A DNA stretch of 64,000 nucleotides from a virus, in IMG/VR virus record IMGVR_UViG_3300027706_000007, positions 1-64,000 of that record. One strand, 5' to 3'. The position numbers were made by a program, and so were the translations under genes. Shown piece by piece: positions 48,405-56,165 of this stretch; the stretch's first letter is position 1, and each line of letters begins with the position of its first letter. The notes below the pieces were generated by a model, which saw nothing but the letters and a program-made list of their open reading frames with translations, did no database searches and was not told the DNA's origin.

Positions 48405-49115
48405 TCACTCACCGACATGATAAGCATCAGGTTCTTCTTTTTTCACATAAACCACCTCAAATAAATCTGTGTTTTGTATCGGCGCGTAAGAACGGACTTC
48501 AATTGTAGGAGACCTCAATAAATTATTAAGTGCCTCTTTAGATACGCGTCGAGTTAATTTTTTTGATTTTCTCGCAGCCTCGCGAGAACTATGCGCTTCA
48601 TTTATATGTTTTGCAAAATCATCCAACAGTTTATTAGCTTCTTTCATATCCTGTCTCCCTATCGCGGCTTCAATTACCTGCTGAAAATTTGCGCACGTTG
48701 GACAGTCCTCTTCCCATAATCTATAAACTCCCATGTCAGGAGTTCCATATATCGCATTTTCATCTCCTGTCGGTTTAGTCGGTGGATTATATTGCGCCAA
48801 AAAAGATAGTATATCATCTAAGAATGCTGAGACTTCTTCATATAAAGTATTACGTTGACTCCATTGAGTACTTGGGCCAGCCGAAACTGGCTGGTGTGTA
48901 TCTTGTACAACAGTGACTGGCTGTGTTGGTTCTGGTTTTTGTAATTCTCCATATTCTTCAGGTTTCTTATCGTCGTAGTATGCTTGCTCGACCCCGCGCA
49001 GTTCTTCTACAACGGATTGCGGTTCCATTTCTTTCTTCTGCGTCTTTTCTTTGGGCGCAGCTATCTGTTCCAGTTCCATTATGAGGTTCCCGAGTTCTGC
49101 GATGATGTCAGCCAT
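48405..49115 (-). CDS. Zinc-finger protein sharing a C-terminal unit with the 20796 gene
   Basis: The product is 236 aa. The first 120 residues are Pro/Glu/Gln-rich. A C2H2-type finger (DCPTCANFQQVIEAAIGRQD, then DFAKHINEAHSS) is followed by a basic patch (KSKKLTRRVSKEAL). The end (ALNNLLRSPTIEVRSYAP, then FEVVYVKK) matches the unit ALENLLHDDSIQVLSWVP in the 20796-21782 product. Probably binds nucleic acid or partners via this shared unit. Confidence 0.5.
   Translation of the reverse strand: MADIIAELGNLIMELEQIAAPKEKTQKKEMEPQSVVEELRGVEQAYYDDKKPEEYGELQKPEPTQPVTVVQDTHQPVSAGPSTQWSQRNTLYEEVSAFLDDILSFLAQYNPPTKPTGDENAIYGTPDMGVYRLWEEDCPTCANFQQVIEAAIGRQDMKEANKLLDDFAKHINEAHSSREAARKSKKLTRRVSKEALNNLLRSPTIEVRSYAPIQNTDLFEVVYVKKEEPDAYHVGE
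48409..48413 (-). promoter_or_regulatory. Shine-Dalgarno GGTGA before 48403
   Basis: GGTGA lies inside the stop region of the preceding gene, 6 nt before the ATG at 48403. It suggests coupled initiation and argues for that ATG. Confidence 0.5.
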
Positions 49116-49203
49116 ATATTAATAAAAAATTGAAACCTATATTTAAATTTATAGGGGCGAAAGTAGCGATGGGTTTAAAAATACAAACCTCGGAGTTCTG
49201 CCG

Positions 49204-50598
49204 TTGATACCCATTAATAACATAATTTTTCCAAGCGTTTCATTCGAAGTAGTTGATTTGCTTTACACGCCCGCACATTTAGATAACGAAGGACGAACAA
49301 ATATAGGCAATTCTTTTTATGCTATATATCCGCGCCGAGAATCTACTATATATTATATAGTCGATTTAGCTAAGAGCATACATGCTAATAAACATGAATT
49401 AACTATTGAACGTATTACGAGAGCAGAATTAGATACGCTTTTCAATGCGACAGACCAAACTATAATCTTAGCCAAAATAAAGCAACATGTGCGCGACCCA
49501 AAAATTAACACGTGGGAAGATTTAGCGTTATGGACATATAAAACAATTAAAAGCTTGCGTCCCGAAGGATTATACTACTTTTTTGATGTGGCAAATTGTG
49601 CGATTAAACCTGAATGGAACACTTTAGTAGATAGCGTAATAGCATATAAAGCAATAAAAGACCCAACTATATATTTGGTTCATAAAGCAACATTGCCACG
49701 TGGGTATGTGATGCATTATCAGCCACATAGCATAATTCTCGCGCCACTCAGTGTAGGTAAAACAAGTTTCGCGAAACAGCTAGGATTATGGTATGAAAGA
49801 GTCACAGCCAATGCACTCAGCGCTACAGCACGTTGGAAAGATGATGTTTCATATGGCCCATTTAACGACCAATATTACGCGCTAACAATTGAGCAAATCG
49901 AATCACAAAATATCGAAAACGCGCTCGGTCGTTTAATTAACTTTCTAGATGAAGGTGTGGGACATACTCGCGCAGGTGGAACACAAATAAGTTATCGGGG
50001 AGCGGCTCCTTTAATCATAACGGGGAACGGGCCGGTAAACGCGCCACGTAGTAAAAAACTCAGCCGCTTTCGAGAATTACTCGTGCCATATCTAGTTTAT
50101 AATAATACACACGCGCTCGGAAAGCGGTTTGGAATAATTGCCTACGGTGAATACCAACGAATTAAATCCATACTTGAAAATAATGTACCGGTTGCATATA
50201 ATCAAACCGAACAAACAGACCTTTTTAAAATCTTTCGCGCGGTAGAAGAAGAAGGAGACGCGTGGCTGCACAAGTTTTGGAACGATGAAGCTATATTGAA
50301 TTTCATAATGAATGCGAAAGTCTATACAGACGAAGATAAAAAAGTGGTAGAAAGTTGTGAATTTCCTGAGGTTCGAGATTTCTGGCTCGGTCATATGAAT
50401 GAGGCTTATTATCACATTGCAGGTGCCGCTCTAAATTGTGCTGTCGTGGATTGTTTACCACTTTTTGCCGCGCTAACCAACCACGTTCCCGCGCTAACTT
50501 ATGAGATTGTACGAGATAAGATATTTTCTCTGGCGACCGATTATTTGCAAAAAATCAAAGAAATAAATATCAATAGCTTGAAATACATGTTATCTTAA
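49204..50598 (+). CDS. AAA+/SF3-type ATPase, candidate replicative helicase
   Basis: The product is 464 aa from a TTG at 49204, with a GTTTAAAAATAC box about 29 nt before. Walker A is LAPLSVGKTSFAKQ, about residue 177-190. The Walker B-like strand is NFLDEGVGHTR and the sensor 1-like strand is APLIITGNGPVN with an Asn. No N-terminal primase domain is seen. This order resembles SF3/viral AAA+ helicases. It lies near PriS-like, PriX-like and PolB genes, consistent with a replication fork role. The helicase identity is inferred. Confidence 0.55.
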   Translation: MIPINNIIFPSVSFEVVDLLYTPAHLDNEGRTNIGNSFYAIYPRRESTIYYIVDLAKSIHANKHELTIERITRAELDTLFNATDQTIILAKIKQHVRDPKINTWEDLALWTYKTIKSLRPEGLYYFFDVANCAIKPEWNTLVDSVIAYKAIKDPTIYLVHKATLPRGYVMHYQPHSIILAPLSVGKTSFAKQLGLWYERVTANALSATARWKDDVSYGPFNDQYYALTIEQIESQNIENALGRLINFLDEGVGHTRAGGTQISYRGAAPLIITGNGPVNAPRSKKLSRFRELLVPYLVYNNTHALGKRFGIIAYGEYQRIKSILENNVPVAYNQTEQTDLFKIFRAVEEEGDAWLHKFWNDEAILNFIMNAKVYTDEDKKVVESCEFPEVRDFWLGHMNEAYYHIAGAALNCAVVDCLPLFAALTNHVPALTYEIVRDKIFSLATDYLQKIKEININSLKYMLS

Positions 50599-50641
50599 AA
50601 TAGAGAAAGATTTTTATATACCCCATCTTTCAGCAAATACA

Positions 50642-50953
50642 ATGCGAAAACTCCGAGTCGTAATTTTAGACCCCAAAAAGGTTGTCATTGAAGAAGAATC
50701 TGAAGAGAATAAATCCGTGCCAACACCTCCCGCTGACGCAACACCGCCAAACAATCCTAATGCTCCTTCAATTGGTACTTATCTTTATCCTACCCCGAGT
50801 ATATGGTATGACGCAACTAATGCTGCAACATGGAACAATATGTGCGTTTTTACGGTAGGTAGCGGTGCCGGAAGTACTCCAATGGTAACTTTTAATACTA
50901 TCCCCCTTCCCGCAACAAACACAATCCAGCTTTCTTATTCCTATAGTTATTAA
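50642..50953 (+). CDS. Unknown protein with disordered N-terminus
   Basis: The product is 103 aa. Residues 1-45 are charged then Pro/Asn-rich (PPADATPPNNPNAPSIG). The rest is beta-rich, ending NTIQLSYSYSY, a style shared with small virion beta proteins. The gene lies between helicase and primase genes. Function unknown. Confidence 0.4.
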   Translation: MRKLRVVILDPKKVVIEEESEENKSVPTPPADATPPNNPNAPSIGTYLYPTPSIWYDATNAATWNNMCVFTVGSGAGSTPMVTFNTIPLPATNTIQLSYSYSY

Positions 50954-51001
50954 ATCAAAAGTCAGGCAACCTTTTAATATTTATTTTTCTATAGTCGATA
51001 T

Positions 51002-51694
51002 GTGAATAGCTCATTTCTTGAAATTGCTAACGCATACTGGTTGCGCGAATTTCGCGACACAAGTGGGTTACATTGTGTGCGCCCCGAGAATCCGACGTAT
51101 GAAATTTTTGCGCAAAATCAATTTGACTTTCTAAAGTTTATACATTACAACATAGTAACGGGGGGGCATATTTTCGCAGGATTTTACACTGAACGTGAAC
51201 GCAAGACAGGAATTGTGCCGTCGATTTTTTTAGATATAGATGTTGCTGAAAGAGAAGCACCCGAGTCAATTTGGGAAAATCTGCAACTCGCCTTTCTGCC
51301 TATATTTTTCTCTAACACGGAAGTTTATTTCTCGGGGTCGAAAGGATTTCATTTTAGAATATATATCAGCCCGACACAATTCGAATTATTACGTAAGGAG
51401 CGCGAAAAAATGTATTTAGTGTTTTCTGCGTGGGTTCAACATTATGTAGATAAATCGACGTTTTTATCTCTCAAGCGTTTATATCGCGTACCTTTAACCG
51501 TGCATCCTAAAACGCAGTTATGGAAAATTCCGGTTACAAAAGATTTAAAGTGGAACGAGATTAAACAGATAGCTAATTCACCATATAGTTATGTTACATA
51601 CTTAGAAGAGCAATTTGCGCGTCCGATAAAACCTATTGATGTAAATATATTTACAAAAAATCCAGTCGATTTAGTGACACAGACTACACTTTAA
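51002..51694 (+). CDS. PriS-like archaeo-eukaryotic primase catalytic subunit
   Basis: The product is 230 aa from a GTG or ATG near 51002. The AEP motifs are seen: FLDIDVAE (DxD metal site), YFSGSKGFHFRIYI (sGxKGxH), and LYRVPLTVHPKTQLWKIPV (R.P.t.H.ktgl..iPv). The length is that of a minimal PriS without the large N-terminal zinc domain. It probably makes primers with the PriX-like protein at 56166. Confidence 0.82.
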   Translation: MNSSFLEIANAYWLREFRDTSGLHCVRPENPTYEIFAQNQFDFLKFIHYNIVTGGHIFAGFYTERERKTGIVPSIFLDIDVAEREAPESIWENLQLAFLPIFFSNTEVYFSGSKGFHFRIYISPTQFELLRKEREKMYLVFSAWVQHYVDKSTFLSLKRLYRVPLTVHPKTQLWKIPVTKDLKWNEIKQIANSPYSYVTYLEEQFARPIKPIDVNIFTKNPVDLVTQTTL

Positions 51695-51697
51695 AGC

Positions 51698-51952
51698 TTA
51701 GCCATAAAAAGCGTTTCGTTTTTGTTTACTGAACATTTTCCGCAGTTGGTCTTGCATCATTGTATCTAAATCTCGCGCCAAATCATCATCGTTGGTGGTA
51801 TACGTGACTACAACATGCACAACAGTATTTTCATCGGTCTCCGGCCCTATAAGTCGTTTATATTTCTTATCTCTTTCATCATCGGCACACTTTGCGCATA
51901 GTCCATGCTCATCTACTCGCTTCGTTTCCAGCTTGCAACTTTGACATTGCAT
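51698..51952 (-). CDS. Small zinc-ribbon protein
   Basis: The product is 84 aa. Two CxxC pairs (MQCQSCKLETKRV and LCAKCADDERD) form a ribbon. The C-terminal part is a strand then helix with a basic end. Convergent with the primase gene. Function unknown. Confidence 0.5.
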   Translation of the reverse strand: MQCQSCKLETKRVDEHGLCAKCADDERDKKYKRLIGPETDENTVVHVVVTYTTNDDDLARDLDTMMQDQLRKMFSKQKRNAFYG

Positions 51953-51980
51953 GATATCCTAGAATAAATTATCTCCTTAT

Positions 51981-52283
51981 TTAAGCCTTTCTCCATTTAA
52001 AAATAACTTTCTCCGCGGATACATCAAGCAAAGTCTCAGGCGCAGAACAATGAGGACATTTTCCAGTGAAATGCGTGCGACATACACAGTGCGCAAAACC
52101 GCATTTTGGACATATATGTAATAGAAGATGATGTATTTTTTTCTCTCTAGTTTCTTCGACTTCTGTTTTAACTTGGCGCAATTCTGTAAAGCAGCGCGGA
52201 CAAAATCCGCGAAAATGCTGAGAACAAACGCAGTGAGCCATCCCACAATCGGGACAAACGCGTAATAGTAATTTATGGGACAT
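51981..52283 (-). CDS. Tandem zinc-ribbon protein
   Basis: The product is 100 aa from the ATG at 52283, favoured by an ATTTTTATATAAAC box upstream; the open frame extends 14 codons further. Two near-identical units follow: LRVCPDCGMAHCVCSQHFRG with FCPRC, and LHICPKCGFAHCVCRTHFTG with KCPHC. This internal duplication could bind two sites or two metal ions. Function unknown. Confidence 0.6.
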   Translation of the reverse strand: MSHKLLLRVCPDCGMAHCVCSQHFRGFCPRCFTELRQVKTEVEETREKKIHHLLLHICPKCGFAHCVCRTHFTGKCPHCSAPETLLDVSAEKVIFKWRKA

Positions 52284-52372
52284 GGCTCGCGCTTCTATGA
52301 TGTTTATATAAAAATATATCTTCATTTTAATTGCGAAATATTTTTAAGGAGCGCGTATTAACTTACTATATA

Positions 52373-52564
52373 ATGAGTTTCGATTTACGGAATATTTACT
52401 GTTCAAACTGCGGGCATCCTCTTTCTGCACATATTGTGTCGAAAGATAGCCAATGGATAAAAACTAGCGGGAAATATATTTTATTGGGAGAGCATGTTAG
52501 TTGCGCCGAATGTTTAAATCAGGAACAACCGAATTTTTGTAACAAAATTGTGATACAAACATAA
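52373..52564 (+). CDS. Small zinc-binding protein
   Basis: The product is 63 aa from the ATG at 52373, set by an AATATTTTTAAGG box about 35 nt upstream. Cys pairs: YCSNCGHPLSAH, then SCAECLNQ. The Cys residue near the end (NFCNKI) may add a ligand. Function unknown. Confidence 0.5.
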   Translation: MSFDLRNIYCSNCGHPLSAHIVSKDSQWIKTSGKYILLGEHVSCAECLNQEQPNFCNKIVIQT

Positions 52565-53062
52565 TTATAACAATTTACTTATAGATACAAGATAAAATTT
52601 CTTTAACACATTAAAATAATTTTTTGAAAAGCACTCGAAGCAAACGGGGCCATTATCATAATGCGCCCCGTTAAAATATGTTCCATGGGATGAAACCTTC
52701 TTCTTTTTATCCACTTTCTTCTCTTTCTTAACAAAAACGCCTCTCACAAATTCGTCACAAATGTTGCATCTAAATACAAATCCAGTATCCAAATCATCTA
52801 CTATTCGTACAAATAACCAATCATCAATAACATTAATAACCTTTACATAAGAAATATTATCGAACAAATCGAAATATTTTACTATTGCCACATTATACAA
52901 TCTCTCATCCATAATTCTAGTTATAAAAGGTAATATCACTTTTAGCTCTTTTTTTCTTTCTTTTATTTCTTTTCTCCTTCCAAGATATTCTGCTAATGAT
53001 GGCCACCTATTAACTATGCCAGAAGTAAAAGACGCGTAAAACTTTTGGGGGCTTCTTTTCAA
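52565..53062 (-). CDS. Zinc-binding basic protein
   Basis: The product is 165 aa, Lys/Arg-rich (RRKEIKERKKELKV, then KKEKKVDKKKKVSS). A four-Cys motif is split: VFRCNICDEFV and GPVCFECFSKN, with a His in between. It could bind nucleic acid. Convergent and abutting with the 52373 gene. Function unknown. Confidence 0.5.
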   Translation of the reverse strand: MKRSPQKFYASFTSGIVNRWPSLAEYLGRRKEIKERKKELKVILPFITRIMDERLYNVAIVKYFDLFDNISYVKVINVIDDWLFVRIVDDLDTGFVFRCNICDEFVRGVFVKKEKKVDKKKKVSSHGTYFNGAHYDNGPVCFECFSKNYFNVLKKFYLVSISKLL

Positions 53063-53165
53063 TGCGCCAGTAACACTAAATCCTCTTCTTTAGAAGCAAT
53101 TATAAAAAAGTTTCTTAAATTCCAATATGGACAACAAAACATTTTTAAATAGGAATCTGGTAATA

Positions 53166-53351
53166 ATGTCAGTTAAGGTCAGTTCGAACATGAGCAAGAA
53201 AAATCCAACCAAATTTAAGGAAGAGCTAGAAAAATTGGGCATCCATGAGGAAATCTTTAGCGCCACATTAGCTCTATCACCAACTAGAAAAATCACAGTT
53301 GGATATCCACAAGAAAAAATTAACACCATATCGGTACAACAGAACTGGTAA
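53166..53351 (+). CDS. Small helical unknown protein
   Basis: The product is 61 aa from the ATG at 53166; ATTTTTAAATAG at about 53139-53150 sets the start. It is Lys-rich and helical, then strand-like. The longer open frame to 53127 would include the promoter. No family is recognised. Confidence 0.4.
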   Translation: MSVKVSSNMSKKNPTKFKEELEKLGIHEEIFSATLALSPTRKITVGYPQEKINTISVQQNW

Positions 53352-53416
53352 TCTTCCTGTTGAATTCTACAGTTTTATTTTAAAAGTTTAAATATTATTT
53401 TGTTAAAATCTTTCTT

Positions 53417-53872
53417 ATGTCCGCGCCAGTCTATGAATTTATGTATCCACTAATGGATGGAGGTGCACTTCACGTGTACTATCCCATGGGCGAAACTGAA
53501 GAGGTTAAAATAAATGATATGACTGAACGTGAGGTAGATTTACTGCGTAAAGATTTGGAGCGTAAAATAGATAACCGACTCGCAACTGTTTATCATGTTG
53601 ATAATGAAGCCCTCCGACAGAGTTTACTCGATACAATCTACGATGAGTACCCTGAGTTACCCAAAGGCGTTTCGCGTAAAAAATTTAGAACTTTACAGGA
53701 ATATCTTTCGCGAGATACTACTATATTAGATTGGCTCAGCGATTTAAGACTCTTAAATACTATTAGTGATGTTTTCGATGAACTCGACAGCTATTCACTA
53801 GAAGATTTGAAAGAATCATTTAATGTAACTTCAGGAGAACCTGAAATAGATGAACTCGCAGAAGAATTTTAG
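53417..53872 (+). CDS. Unknown acidic helical protein
   Basis: The product is 151 aa. The start is beta-rich (YEFMYPLMDGGALHVYYPM), then charged helices; it ends EPEIDELAEEF, an acidic tail with terminal Phe like the 10010 product. An AGTTTAAATATT box precedes the ATG. Function unknown. Last 4 nt overlap the convergent gene. Confidence 0.45.
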   Translation: MSAPVYEFMYPLMDGGALHVYYPMGETEEVKINDMTEREVDLLRKDLERKIDNRLATVYHVDNEALRQSLLDTIYDEYPELPKGVSRKKFRTLQEYLSRDTTILDWLSDLRLLNTISDVFDELDSYSLEDLKESFNVTSGEPEIDELAEEF

Positions 53873-55008
53873 CGCGGTATAATTCTAATTGTATCTTTAC
53901 TTTTGAAATAAATAGATTTAGAGATTGGTGTGTTTTCGTCTATATCTCCATCGACATAATTCATGTTGTCTAAGTTCATTCTAATATTATCGACTATTTC
54001 ATCCAGCGATTGCGATTGTAAGAATTCGCGCATATTGCGCCGTACAAATGGGCTGGAGTAAACCACGCCACCATGTTCTTTGAACATGAAAGATAAGCGC
54101 GCTATAATATCTGCCAACGTGAAAGATGCAGGAATGAAAAATGTAAATGGTAAATTCCAAACATACAACTTATAAAGTTTTGAAGAAAGAGGCAAATGAA
54201 ATTGTATATCATCACCATGTATTATGAACTGAAACCCCAGTTGAGCCTCTTGCCACATTAATTTAATTAATTTACGATTTAATACCTTTCTACGTATAAA
54301 TAATATATGTTTAGGTGTTCCGCTACATAAAAATATGTCGTTTGACATTATTTTAGGATTAGAAATTTTATCTTCGATATCCGTGTTAAAAAGATTGTTG
54401 CATGCGTTACATCTCACATCCAATGCCCCCCCGTTACTATCCGTACCTACTTCGGGCATCAAATATATTCCAGTTGCAAAAACTTCATCAAATTGTGTTC
54501 GCACATTTAATTGTAAAGCCTCTAACAATTTTCCAGAGTCGTCGCGGCGTAAACGTGCGGCAGGATAAACTAGAAAATCTAGAGGAAAAAAAAGCTGGGC
54601 AAACGTTTGTAATGTGAGGGGCACCTGCGCGACGGAGGGAATCACGTGCGGAGTTAGAAGTATCTTTTTCTGGATTCCTTTCTCAATAATTTTATTGATA
54701 TTTTCATTCGTAATTGCGCGAGTAGTAATATACTGTTCGCGGTTTTTAATATTATGTTCATTAATATTAGCCGCTAGTAAATTGCCCATATGTTTTAAGT
54801 GGAAAGAGACTGCCTGCGATATAATATCGTCCCAGAATTTTAAAATATCTTGGTCTATCTTCTCCTCGCCGCGCAATAATCGTAATAATGTTTTCATTTC
54901 AGCGAGCCTAGAAAAATTCTCGACCACATTTCCATTTGCCAACAAATTCAATAGTACATCATATTGTTCGCTTGTAAAGGTTTGTTTTTTTGGGGGCGAG
55001 TCTCCCAT
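53869..55008 (-). CDS. Unknown 380-aa protein of the replication region
   Basis: About 379 aa from the ATG at 55008 (one codon upstream is TTG); GGTG at 55016-55019 precedes it. The N-terminal half is helical. A Cys pair (VRCNACNNLF) plus a later Cys (DIFLCSGTPK) may bind metal. The C-terminal third has strand patterns (LYVWNLPFTFFIPASFTLAD). No motif for a polymerase, primase large subunit or helicase is seen. It follows the 55301 gene by overlap. Confidence 0.45.
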   Translation of the reverse strand: MGDSPPKKQTFTSEQYDVLLNLLANGNVVENFSRLAEMKTLLRLLRGEEKIDQDILKFWDDIISQAVSFHLKHMGNLLAANINEHNIKNREQYITTRAITNENINKIIEKGIQKKILLTPHVIPSVAQVPLTLQTFAQLFFPLDFLVYPAARLRRDDSGKLLEALQLNVRTQFDEVFATGIYLMPEVGTDSNGGALDVRCNACNNLFNTDIEDKISNPKIMSNDIFLCSGTPKHILFIRRKVLNRKLIKLMWQEAQLGFQFIIHGDDIQFHLPLSSKLYKLYVWNLPFTFFIPASFTLADIIARLSFMFKEHGGVVYSSPFVRRNMREFLQSQSLDEIVDNIRMNLDNMNYVDGDIDENTPISKSIYFKSKDTIRIIPR

Positions 55009-55301
55009 CAAGCAACACCTGCATATTCCACTATTTTCTTTTTCGCTTTTCGCGCCATCAGTTTCCGTTTAGCTTCTTCGATAGCTGCTCGTAATTCGTC
55101 ATCCGTTAAACTGCGCATGTAAGAATAAAATTCATCCGCGTTCTGTGTACCCCAAATATTACACATTTCAGATACAATATTATGTGCATCTAAACCAAGC
55201 CAAATCTTTAGACGCCGCTGAATCTCTCGTGCTTTACCCCAGCACGAATGAGAATCCTTATCGTAGTTGCGTCCAATCACATTTCCTTCATCTTCTGACA
55301 T
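55008..55301 (-). CDS. Small helical protein upstream of the 380-aa gene
   Basis: The product is 97 aa, with SCWGKAREIQRRLKIWL and a Lys/Arg-rich helix near the C-terminus (AIEEAKRKLMARKAKKK). Its stop overlaps the next ATG by one base (TGATG), coupling translation. Function unknown. Confidence 0.5.
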   Translation of the reverse strand: MSEDEGNVIGRNYDKDSHSCWGKAREIQRRLKIWLGLDAHNIVSEMCNIWGTQNADEFYSYMRSLTDDELRAAIEEAKRKLMARKAKKKIVEYAGVA

Positions 55302-55397
55302 TTATGCTCTATTTAATTAGAATAATCGTATTTAAACTTTGTTTCCATTCTTTATTCACAGAAAACTTTAAATGTAAAAAAGCTGACAAAGTAAAGT

Positions 55398-55760
55398 ATG
55401 CGAATCTTCAAAAAATCCGATGCGCTAAAAGAAAAACATGTAAAAGGTTTACCACCTAAATGGCTTCTTGCACTGGACTCACATATAGCGTGGGGAGCCG
55501 CGATTCCAGTTATATTTGCTCTCAGTTATTATGTACATTTATACGGGCTTGCTGCTTTACAGCTATTCTCGCTTGGAGCCGTAGTCATTCTGAGTGTAGA
55601 TTTGATTAAAGAAGTTATCTTAGACCCGTATTTCGAAGGGGAACCTTTCTTTTTCGACGGGTTAGTTGATTGGTTAGAATATTGGGCTGGTATAGGTTTA
55701 TCGTTGTTTTTACTATTCGTACTCGCAAACTATATTATTCCTTTTTTCTTTAAAATATAA
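55398..55760 (+). CDS. Membrane protein, unknown function
   Basis: The product is 120 aa. Three hydrophobic segments: about 30-52 (HIAWGAAIPVIFALSYYVHL), 54-72 (LQLFSLGAVVILSVDLI) and 98-117 (GIGLSLFLLFVLANYII). An acidic loop (DPYFEGEPFFFDGLVDWL) separates them. Small phage membrane proteins with such DW loops exist, but no family is recognised. TATA-like TTTAAATGTAA lies before the ATG. Confidence 0.45.
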   Translation: MRIFKKSDALKEKHVKGLPPKWLLALDSHIAWGAAIPVIFALSYYVHLYGLAALQLFSLGAVVILSVDLIKEVILDPYFEGEPFFFDGLVDWLEYWAGIGLSLFLLFVLANYIIPFFFKI

Positions 55761-55795
55761 CAAGCTTTATATACAGATACTTCCAATTTAATAAC

Positions 55796-55966
55796 GTGGC
55801 TCAATATTATATACCATATCGAAAAACAACAGGTTTAGCACGTTGTAGTTGTCCCTATTGTGAGCACGTTTTTATTGACGAATGTAAAAATGAAACCTGT
55901 CTGTGCGAACTTGTAGATAATTTAATCTATCATAATGAAAGAAAACATACAGCCCGTAAAAAATAG
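55796..55966 (+). CDS. Small CxC/CxxC zinc protein
   Basis: A 56-aa frame from GTG at 55796 to TAG ending 55966. The TATA-like GCTTTATATACAG (55763-55775) lies about 27 nt before. Cys pattern: LARCSCPYCEHVF then DECKNETCLCEL, six Cys residues. The basic C-terminus (NERKHTARKK) suggests nucleic-acid contact. A perfect hairpin follows the stop. Confidence 0.5.
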   Translation: MAQYYIPYRKTTGLARCSCPYCEHVFIDECKNETCLCELVDNLIYHNERKHTARKK

Positions 55967-55984
55967 TTCGCCATATTTTATTAC

Positions 55985-56003
55985 TGTTCGCTCTCGGCGA
56001 ACA
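55985..56003 (+). terminator. Perfect 7-bp hairpin followed by A/T tract
   Basis: TGTTCGC pairs with GCGAACA around a five-base TCTCG loop, then AAAAATTT. It lies 19 nt after the stop of the small zinc-protein gene and before the promoter of the RNA at 56039. It could terminate the gene or serve as an operator. Confidence 0.5.
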
Positions 56004-56017
56004 AAAATTTCAGAAAC

Positions 56018-56030
56018 CCTTAAATAAAAT
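56018..56030 (+). promoter_or_regulatory. Promoter of the structured RNA
   Basis: CCCTTAAATAAAA is a TATA-like box about 22 nt before the predicted 5' end near 56040, the same spacing as at protein genes. Confidence 0.5.
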
Positions 56031-56038
56031 AACTTTGT

Positions 56039-56119
56039 AGCAGATTCGCGGACAGGGGACAAAGACAGGGGGTGCCTCGGCGCCCCGCAACCGGTGCTGT
56101 TCTTTGTTCTCTGCCTGCT
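56039..56119 (+). ncRNA. GC-rich structured RNA, undescribed
   Basis: About 81 nt. AGCAG (56039-56043) pairs with CTGCT (56115-56119). CAGGGGACAAAGACAG (56053-56068) pairs with CTGTTCTTTGTTCTCTG (56097-56113) with G-U pairs and one bulge. Inside, GGGGTGC (56070-56076) pairs with GCGCCCC (56080-56086, allowing G-U) around a CUCG loop. A 9-nt 5' internal loop (ATTCGCGGA) and GCAACCGGTG are unpaired. The block is GC-rich in an AT-rich genome. It lacks an ORF and has its own promoter. It is neither a tRNA nor a standard guide RNA. Confidence 0.75.
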
Positions 56120-56130
56120 TAAATTATCAA

Positions 56131-56145
56131 CAAAGTTTAAATAAA
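56131..56145 (+). promoter_or_regulatory. TATA box of the PriX-like gene
   Basis: CAAAGTTTAAATAAA lies about 28 nt before the ATG at 56166, separate from the RNA promoter at 56018. Confidence 0.5.
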
Positions 56146-56165
56146 TAGGAAACTACTTTTAGAAC

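Noticed and set aside
51977-52246. 89-codon minus-strand frame over the tandem zinc-ribbon gene
   Set aside because: The alternate frame with duplicated CxxC ribbons and a TATA box is far better supported.
53869-55008. 380-aa product as primase large subunit PriL
   Set aside because: Only three Cys in a suitable arrangement and no recognisable PriL segments, so left as unknown.
54335-55072. Plus-strand frames opposite the 380-aa gene
   Set aside because: Hydrophobic shadows of a minus-strand coding gene without promoters.
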